Part shown: piece by piece, positions 16,939 to 20,159 of the stretch
How positions within the stretch are numbered: the first letter of the stretch is position 1
Layout of the letters: each line of letters starts with the position of its first letter
Source: an uncultured Clostridium sp.
GTDB lineage: Bacteria > Bacillota > Clostridia > Lachnospirales > Lachnospiraceae
DNA length: 20,159 nucleotides
Assembly (NCBI GenBank): GCA_900551135.1
Contig: URUX01000023.1
Coordinates: forward strand, 1 to 20,159
Reading direction: 5' to 3'
Translations under genes and position numbers: made by a program
The notes under the pieces: model-generated
The model's database searches: none
Told to the model about the DNA's origin: nothing
The model's input: the letters and a program-made list of their open reading frames with translations, nothing else

Positions 16939-17178
16939 CTACAGCCTCCCTAAAATTTCCTTTTCAAAAAAGGCTTCTGTATTGTCTGGCTGTACAGAAA
17001 ACAGCGTGCCGTCCACGGTTACGCAAACCCCATCCACACAATTTCCGCTGCAGAATGCCCCGTTTAAATCTACCTTTCCGCTTAATCCGTTTTGAGCCAC
17101 CAGGCTCTGCAGTTTCTGAATAATCTCTCTGGATCCTTTTAAATGGCATGCACTCCCAATACAAATCGTTACCTTCAT
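16939..17178 (-). CDS. Thioredoxin-like [2Fe-2S] ferredoxin (NuoE/HydC-like)
   Basis: A 79-residue protein. The four ligands Cys6, Cys11, Cys43 and Cys47 give Cx4C and Cx3C spacing, in CIGSACHLKGS and FCSGNCVDGVC. This is the thioredoxin-fold [2Fe-2S] domain found in the 24-kDa subunit of NADH dehydrogenase and in hydrogenase HydC subunits, here as a stand-alone protein. The ATG at 17178 follows AGGAGG at eight bases; the longer open frame to 17235 has no support. It is first in the hydrogenase operon and ends 3 bp before the sensory hydrogenase gene. It probably passes electrons to or from one of the hydrogenases; which one cannot be told. Confidence 0.88.
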   Translation of the reverse strand: MKVTICIGSACHLKGSREIIQKLQSLVAQNGLSGKVDLNGAFCSGNCVDGVCVTVDGTLFSVQPDNTEAFFEKEILGRL

Positions 17179-17255
17179 CGCATTTCCTCCTGCTTTTTTA
17201 TCATTCTGCTTTCCCTGCAAACGTGCTGCGGACAATCGCTGCCCGGTTTTCTTCT

Positions 17256-17284
17256 ATTATCTCACATTGTGATATTATTATCAA
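17256..17284 (-). promoter_or_regulatory. Hydrogenase operon promoter with overlapping Rex-like palindrome
   Basis: On the minus strand TTGATA (-35, complement of 17279-17284) and GATAAT (-10, complement of 17256-17261) are 17 bp apart, 78 bp upstream of the first operon gene. The plus-strand sequence TTGTGATATTATTATCAA (17267-17284) is an imperfect palindrome covering the -35 and most of the spacer. It matches 11 of 14 fixed positions of the clostridial Rex consensus TTGTTAA-N4-TTAACAA. A second overlapping palindrome, TATCTCACATTGTGATA, lies at 17258-17274. Repression by an NADH/NAD-sensing Rex protein would suit hydrogenase genes, but this is inferred. Confidence 0.6.
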
Positions 17285-17335
17285 TCATAAATTCGCAGAT
17301 TTGACACAAACTCGTAACCCTTCAGCGCCTGTCCA

Positions 17336-17839
17336 CTAATACCTTCTGATTTTATCTTCGCTGTCATCCGTGCTTTTATCAATGGATTTAATTACTACAT
17401 AATAACCGCTGCCGGTCCCCACCTGAACAAACACCCTGTCCCCTGCTTTATGTTTAAAAACTGCCTTCCCCAAAGGCGATTCTGTGCTGATTTTATTTTC
17501 CAGGGAATTTTCCCGAATCGTTGTAACAATCTTATAAACTTCTGTCTCGTCGTCTTCTTCAAAATACAGCTCTACTGTATTATTCATCCCTACTTCGTCT
17601 TCTGCAGAGTCTTCTGAGATTACCTGTGCAGTACGAACCATTTTCTCCAGATACCGGATTCTGCTTTCATTCTGATTTTTATCTTTTTTAGCAGCATGGT
17701 ATTCAAAATTCTCGCTTAAATCTCCGTGAGCCCTGGCCTCTTTGACTGCTTCCAGCGCCTCCTTACGGACAACCAGTTTTCGATATTCTATCTCCTCTTC
17801 CATCTTTTTAATATCGCTTTGCGTCAATTTATCATGCAT
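17336..17839 (-). CDS. GreA-family transcription elongation factor
   Basis: A 167-residue protein that probably enters the RNA polymerase secondary channel and promotes cleavage of backtracked RNA. The N-terminal coiled coil (1-75) contains ARAHGDLSENFEYHAAK, with the acidic tip residues Asp40 and Glu43 that hold the catalytic metal in GreA. The C-terminal FKBP-like domain contains ESPLGKAVFKHKAGDRVFV. Usual GreA length is about 158, so it is complete. The start at 17839 has AAGGAG eight bases upstream; the frame open to 17983 runs through a promoter and terminator and is rejected. It has its own promoter. The sequence departs somewhat from housekeeping GreA (YRKLVVRKEALEAVKEA), so it could be a second copy; this cannot be decided from the window. 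Confidence 0.85.
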   Translation of the reverse strand: MHDKLTQSDIKKMEEEIEYRKLVVRKEALEAVKEARAHGDLSENFEYHAAKKDKNQNESRIRYLEKMVRTAQVISEDSAEDEVGMNNTVELYFEEDDETEVYKIVTTIRENSLENKISTESPLGKAVFKHKAGDRVFVQVGTGSGYYVVIKSIDKSTDDSEDKIRRY

Positions 17840-17881
17840 TTGCTTCACTCCTTGATCATCTGTTTCATCTGGATTACTGTT

Positions 17882-17910
17882 ATTATAAAAGATCTGATCC
17901 GGCAAATCAA
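17882..17910 (-). promoter_or_regulatory. Promoter of the greA-like gene
   Basis: On the minus strand TTGATT (complement of 17905-17910) and a perfect TATAAT (complement of 17882-17887) are separated by 17 bp, 43 bp upstream of the start codon. Confidence 0.75.
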
Positions 17911-17943
17911 CTGAAAACCCCTTTGCTCCTGATTGAGTACAAA

Positions 17944-17975
17944 ATAAAAAGCCCTGGAAAAGCTTTTCCAGAACT
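17944..17975 (-). terminator. Intrinsic terminator of the small XRE-type gene
   Basis: The perfect palindrome CTGGAAAAGCTTTTCCAG (17954-17971) is followed on the minus strand by GGCTTTTTATTTTG. It begins immediately after the stop codon at 17976 and before the greA-like promoter. Confidence 0.85.
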
Positions 17976-18191
17976 TTATTCATCGTCTTTTACATATTCC
18001 ATGACATCCTGTACCCCACATTGAAAATATTCGCACAGCTTACAAACCAGATGTGCGTCAATCCTCTGAAATTCATCCCGGCAGTACCGGTTAAAATTGG
18101 CTCTCGGAATGTCTAAATCTTTGCATACTTTATTCTTACTAACTTCTGCTGTCTCCATTAGTTCATTAATCCGCATATGCAGATGTCCCAT
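17976..18191 (-). CDS. Small XRE/Cro-C1-type DNA-binding protein (HTH_26-like)
   Basis: A 71-residue protein made of a single helix-turn-helix domain. NKVCKDLDIPRANFNRYCRD gives the recognition region, and RIDAHLVCKLCEYFQCGVQDVMEYV matches the C-terminal part typical of short Cro/C1 regulators (HTH_26). No effector or dimerisation domain is present. The first ATG (18191) has GGTGAG four bases upstream; the in-frame ATG at 18176 is possible. It has its own promoter and a strong terminator, so it is a single-gene unit. A 25-bp palindrome in the divergent region upstream is a candidate operator for it (inferred). Target genes are unknown. Confidence 0.82.
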   Translation of the reverse strand: MGHLHMRINELMETAEVSKNKVCKDLDIPRANFNRYCRDEFQRIDAHLVCKLCEYFQCGVQDVMEYVKDDE

Positions 18192-18213
18192 AATCTCACC
18201 ACCCTATGATGAA

Positions 18214-18242
18214 ATTATATCTGGGAAATCTTTCTCTGGTAA
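18214..18242 (-). promoter_or_regulatory. Promoter of the XRE-type gene
   Basis: On the minus strand TTACCA (complement of 18237-18242) and TATAAT (complement of 18214-18219) are separated by 17 bp, 22 bp upstream of the start codon. Confidence 0.65.
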
Positions 18243-18270
18243 TTCACTATATAAAGAGTTATTATATAGT
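18243..18270 (+). promoter_or_regulatory. 25-bp palindrome overlapping a plus-strand promoter; candidate operator
   Basis: ACTATATAA (18246-18254) and TTATATAGT (18262-18270) are perfect 9-bp inverted repeats around 7 bp. A plausible plus-strand promoter (TTCACT 18243-18248, TATAGT 18265-18270, 16 bp apart) lies inside it. The site is next to the small XRE-type gene and just upstream of the 18298 ORF, so a repressor bound here could control either or both. Confidence 0.55.
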
Positions 18271-18297
18271 TAGATTATCCGTATTAGGAGGTTATTC

Positions 18298-18708
18298 ATG
18301 AATTTATCCAACTCGCCATCCAGGTTATTATTTCAGAAAAAACTGCTGCGTTTCCAAACTTCCTTTCACAAGATCCGGCTCAGTCAAAAACTCAAAAAAA
18401 TCCGAAGCTGCTGCCGTTCCTTAAAAACTTTTTGCAGGGAAAACCATGCCCTGTGCCAGATCCGGTATCCATCTGAAACCGCTTCGCGTCCGTCTGTCTC
18501 GATTCGGATCTTAAGTTCCAGCGTACTAATAACCGATGAGACTCCAAAGGTACAGTGGCTGTTTCAGCATGCAAACTTAATCGAAATCTCTCCCTGCCAT
18601 GGCCTTATTCTGACAGAACTGTGGTTTCGCTGCTGGAAGCTGGAGCCTGCTGGCATCCCTTCTCCGGAGCAAACGAAACCCTTGCAAAGACAACAAAAAA
18701 AGCCTTGA
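18298..18708 (+). CDS. Hypothetical basic 136-residue protein
   Basis: An ORF that I do not recognise. Support comes from its surroundings: AGGAGG ends six bases before the ATG, a promoter-like element with a palindrome lies upstream, and a hairpin with a T-run follows at once. The N-terminal half is very basic (LLFQKKLLRFQ, KIRLSQKLKKIRSCC) with no acidic residue before about residue 48. The C-terminal half has a more ordinary mix (VLITDETPKVQWLF, LIEISPCHGLILTELWFRCW). Six Cys are scattered without a metal motif; no signal peptide or clear membrane helix is seen. The first 50 codons also read smoothly in another frame that lacks a start codon. The gene may therefore be frameshifted, or it may be a chance ORF. 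It is convergent with tRNA-Leu. Confidence 0.4.
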   Translation: MNLSNSPSRLLFQKKLLRFQTSFHKIRLSQKLKKIRSCCRSLKTFCRENHALCQIRYPSETASRPSVSIRILSSSVLITDETPKVQWLFQHANLIEISPCHGLILTELWFRCWKLEPAGIPSPEQTKPLQRQQKKP

Positions 18709-18720
18709 ATCTTCAAGACT
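18701..18720. terminator. Bidirectional terminator between the 18298 ORF and tRNA-Leu
   Basis: The region AGCCTTGAATCTTCAAGACT forms a short stem (TTGA/TCAA core extended by one mismatch). On the minus strand it is followed by TTTTTTTG, ending the tRNA transcript. On the plus strand it is followed by TTTTTC, ending the small ORF, whose stop codon lies in the stem. Confidence 0.7.
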
Positions 18721-18727
18721 TTTTCAG

Positions 18728-18813
18728 TGCCGCAGACCGGAATCGAACCGGTACGGGTATCGCTACCCACGGGATTTTAAGTCCCGGGCGTCTGCCTGTT
18801 CCGCCACTACGGC
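18728..18813 (-). tRNA. tRNA-Leu (anticodon TAA)
   Basis: An 86-nt class II tRNA. The acceptor GCCGTAG pairs with CTGCGGC, and the discriminator base is A at 18728. The anticodon arm reads GGGAC-TTAAAA-TCCC, giving TAA. The long variable arm is GTGGGTAGCGATACCC-like, and the T arm has GGTTCGATTCC. The CCA end is not encoded. It is followed by a terminator and is co-transcribed with tRNA-Tyr 37 bp upstream. Confidence 0.95.
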
Positions 18814-18850
18814 AATTACTATGGCTGGCATCTTTTTTGCAAAATACCAA

Positions 18851-18932
18851 TGGATGGAGATGGATTCGAACCATCGAAGCGTGTCGCAACAGATTTACAG
18901 TCTGCCCCCTTTGGCCACTCGGGAATCCATCC
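18851..18932 (-). tRNA. tRNA-Tyr (anticodon GTA)
   Basis: An 82-nt class II tRNA. The acceptor GGATGGA pairs with TCCATCC, with discriminator A at 18851. The anticodon loop CTGTAAA gives GTA. A variable arm (TGCGACACGC region) is present, and the T arm has GGTTCGAATCC. No CCA is encoded. Confidence 0.95.
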
Positions 18933-18933
18933 A

Positions 18934-18951
18934 AATGCTTTGACAAGCATT
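18934..18951 (-). other. Hairpin immediately 5' of tRNA-Tyr
   Basis: AATGCTT (18934-18940) and AAGCATT (18945-18951) pair perfectly around TGAC. The hairpin would lie in the 5' leader of the tRNA transcript, one base from the mature end, and may position precursor processing. That role is inferred. Confidence 0.45.
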
Positions 18952-18952
18952 G

Positions 18953-18984
18953 ATTATATTATCATAATCATAACAAAAAAGCAA
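18953..18984 (-). promoter_or_regulatory. Promoter of the tRNA-Tyr/tRNA-Leu unit
   Basis: On the minus strand TTGCTT (complement of 18979-18984) precedes overlapping -10 candidates: TAATAT at 17-bp spacing (complement of 18956-18961) and TATAAT at 20-bp spacing (complement of 18953-18958). It sits about 25 bp before the tRNA-Tyr 5' end. Confidence 0.6.
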
Positions 18985-18992
18985 GTATTTCT

Positions 18993-20159
18993 TTAGAAAA
19001 AATCACCCCGCGAAGTAAAAAAATCACCTACTCTGGTAATAAACAAACCACTGCTGAACGGCGGCATATCCAATACCAGGTTTCCATCTTTTACCGGTAC
19101 CCGAATGGCTCCTGCATTGTATCCGCTCTCTGTACTCAGCATAATCCGGCTTAACCCGGTAGTATCCGTAATTCCCAGCTGCCATACCGGCACCTCTATA
19201 TGGCGTTCTGCATTATCATTATTCAAAACTACTACGCATTTATATTCTCCGTCAATCCGGCCGTAAGCAATTACCTGATGCTCTGCTGTCAGCGGCTTTA
19301 ATGCACCTCGTTTCAACGCCGGTATCCGGTTGTGGATACCGGTCATATACCGGTGGTACTCTATCAATTCCAAATCCTCATGCCCCCAGGGATAGGTACG
19401 GCGATTGTCCGGATCTGTAAATCCGCACAGGCCTGCTTCATCTCCATAATAAATGGTCGGCGCTCCAGGCCAGGTCATCTGTACCATAACTGCTTCCCGC
19501 ATCACTCCCAGATTGATATCCCTGGACGCATCTTCTGCGCTCAGTTCCCCGATTCGTCCTGCCAGATGATTGGTTCTGGTTAAAAATCTGGAATGGTCAT
19601 GGTTTGACAGTTCATTCATGGCAACTAACACAGAATTAAACTGCATGCGGCTCATATTATAAAGCATGGACGTAAAAAATTCCCTGCCGTCTCCCAGCAA
19701 TTCTTCCCGGTACTCATCACTGTGCTTTTCCATACCGGTCAAAAACCAGGTCAGCGGCTCCATAAACGCATCATAGTTCATGACGGAATCCCACTGGTCA
19801 CCCTGAAGCCAGCCAGACGGGTCTCCATAATGTTCTGCTAAAATCAGAGCGTCCGGATTAGCCGCCTTTACCTCTTTGCGGAACTTTTTCCAGAACCAGT
19901 GGTTGTACTCTGCGCTGTGTCCCAGATCTGCTGCTACATCCAGCCGCCAGCCGTCTACGCAGTATGGCTCTGACACCCACTTTTTTGCAATGTCAAGTAC
20001 GTACCGTTCCAAAACAGGCGAACCCTCATAATTCAGCTTGGGAAGGGTATCATGTCCCCACCATCCGTCATAGCTGTCATTGTACGGCCATTTATCCGGC
20101 CGGGTTTCATTGAAGCGGAAAAAGGTTTTATACGGGCTGTCAGCAGATACGAAAGCTCC
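18993..20159 (-). CDS. GH13 alpha-amylase family enzyme (neopullulanase/maltogenic amylase-like), N-terminus beyond the window
   Basis: The frame is open from the right edge to the stop at 18993-18995 (388 residues, C-terminal part only). It hydrolyses alpha-1,4 (possibly alpha-1,6) bonds in maltodextrins or pullulan. Catalytic-domain motifs are present: DGWWGHDTLPKLNYE, VDGWRLDVAADLGH (nucleophile Asp), ILAEHYGDPSGW (acid/base Glu) and ELSNHDHSRF (stabilising Asp). GDEAGLCGFTDPDNRRTYPW follows. The C-terminal beta domain includes VVVLNNDN and ends in a short tandem repeat, GDFFTSRGDFF. No signal peptide can be judged because the start is missing. A TTG at 20012 is not the start, since the reading continues upstream with conserved sequence. 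A 9-bp perfect inverted repeat lies within the gene at 19319-19342. Confidence 0.9.
   Translation of the reverse strand, partial: GAFVSADSPYKTFFRFNETRPDKWPYNDSYDGWWGHDTLPKLNYEGSPVLERYVLDIAKKWVSEPYCVDGWRLDVAADLGHSAEYNHWFWKKFRKEVKAANPDALILAEHYGDPSGWLQGDQWDSVMNYDAFMEPLTWFLTGMEKHSDEYREELLGDGREFFTSMLYNMSRMQFNSVLVAMNELSNHDHSRFLTRTNHLAGRIGELSAEDASRDINLGVMREAVMVQMTWPGAPTIYYGDEAGLCGFTDPDNRRTYPWGHEDLELIEYHRYMTGIHNRIPALKRGALKPLTAEHQVIAYGRIDGEYKCVVVLNNDNAERHIEVPVWQLGITDTTGLSRIMLSTESGYNAGAIRVPVKDGNLVLDMPPFSSGLFITRVGDFFTSRGDFF

Noticed and set aside
18300..18476. Alternative plus-strand frame reading EFIQLAIQVIISEKT over the first part of the 18298 ORF
   Set aside because: It looks protein-like but has no usable start codon after the upstream stop; noted only as a possible sign of frameshift.
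19993..20012. TTG at 20012 as the start of the GH13 gene
   Set aside because: The same frame continues upstream with conserved family sequence to the window edge, so the gene is simply truncated.
1..20159. CRISPR arrays, insertion sequences, rRNA genes
   Set aside because: No regularly spaced repeats, transposase-like frames or rRNA sequence were seen.

Overview
The window looks like a piece of chromosome from a strictly anaerobic Clostridia, most likely Lachnospiraceae. The reasons are the [FeFe]-hydrogenases, YesM/YesN-type two-component genes, AGGAGG-type ribosome sites, Gram-positive lipoproteins with Thr/Ala/Pro linkers, and tRNA genes without an encoded CCA. I cannot name the genus. 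Almost everything is on the minus strand. The plus strand carries aroE and one small unknown gene.

Layout. Positions 1-8518 (minus) hold a sugar-uptake locus. In transcription order it is: AraC-type response regulator, sensor histidine kinase, accessory sugar-binding lipoprotein, then mglB-mglA-mglC (galactose/glucose ABC transporter) and a truncated small gene. The first three genes overlap and look like a sensing module (external binding protein, kinase, regulator) for the transporter, which has its own promoter candidate. A terminator-like hairpin between mglB and mglA may set the excess of binding protein over ATPase and permease. Positions 8601-9615 (plus) are a shikimate dehydrogenase gene with a structured leader. 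Positions 9630-10532 (minus) are a secreted L,D-transpeptidase.

Positions 10606-12396 (minus) are a decayed two-gene cassette. It holds an SMC/ABC-like AAA ATPase with a one-base frameshift after codon 11, and a partner gene whose two halves lie in different frames, probably with its middle deleted. The arrangement resembles ATPase-plus-effector defence pairs, but I do not recognise a named system.

Positions 12545-17178 (minus) are a hydrogen-sensing or redox operon: thioredoxin-like [2Fe-2S] protein, group C (PAS-containing, sensory) [FeFe]-hydrogenase homologue, SpoIIE/PP2C-type phosphatase, and group B [FeFe]-hydrogenase, ended by a strong hairpin. Its promoter carries an 18-bp Rex-like palindrome across the -35 element and spacer. 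This is the most interesting system here: a putative H2 or redox sensor next to a protein phosphatase with no visible target.

Positions 17336-18708 contain a GreA-family transcription factor, a small XRE/Cro-type regulator with a terminator, a 25-bp AT-rich palindrome in the divergent promoter region, and an unknown basic 136-residue ORF on the plus strand. Then come tRNA-Leu(TAA) and tRNA-Tyr(GTA) on the minus strand, and the 3' part of a GH13 alpha-glucan hydrolase that runs off the right edge.
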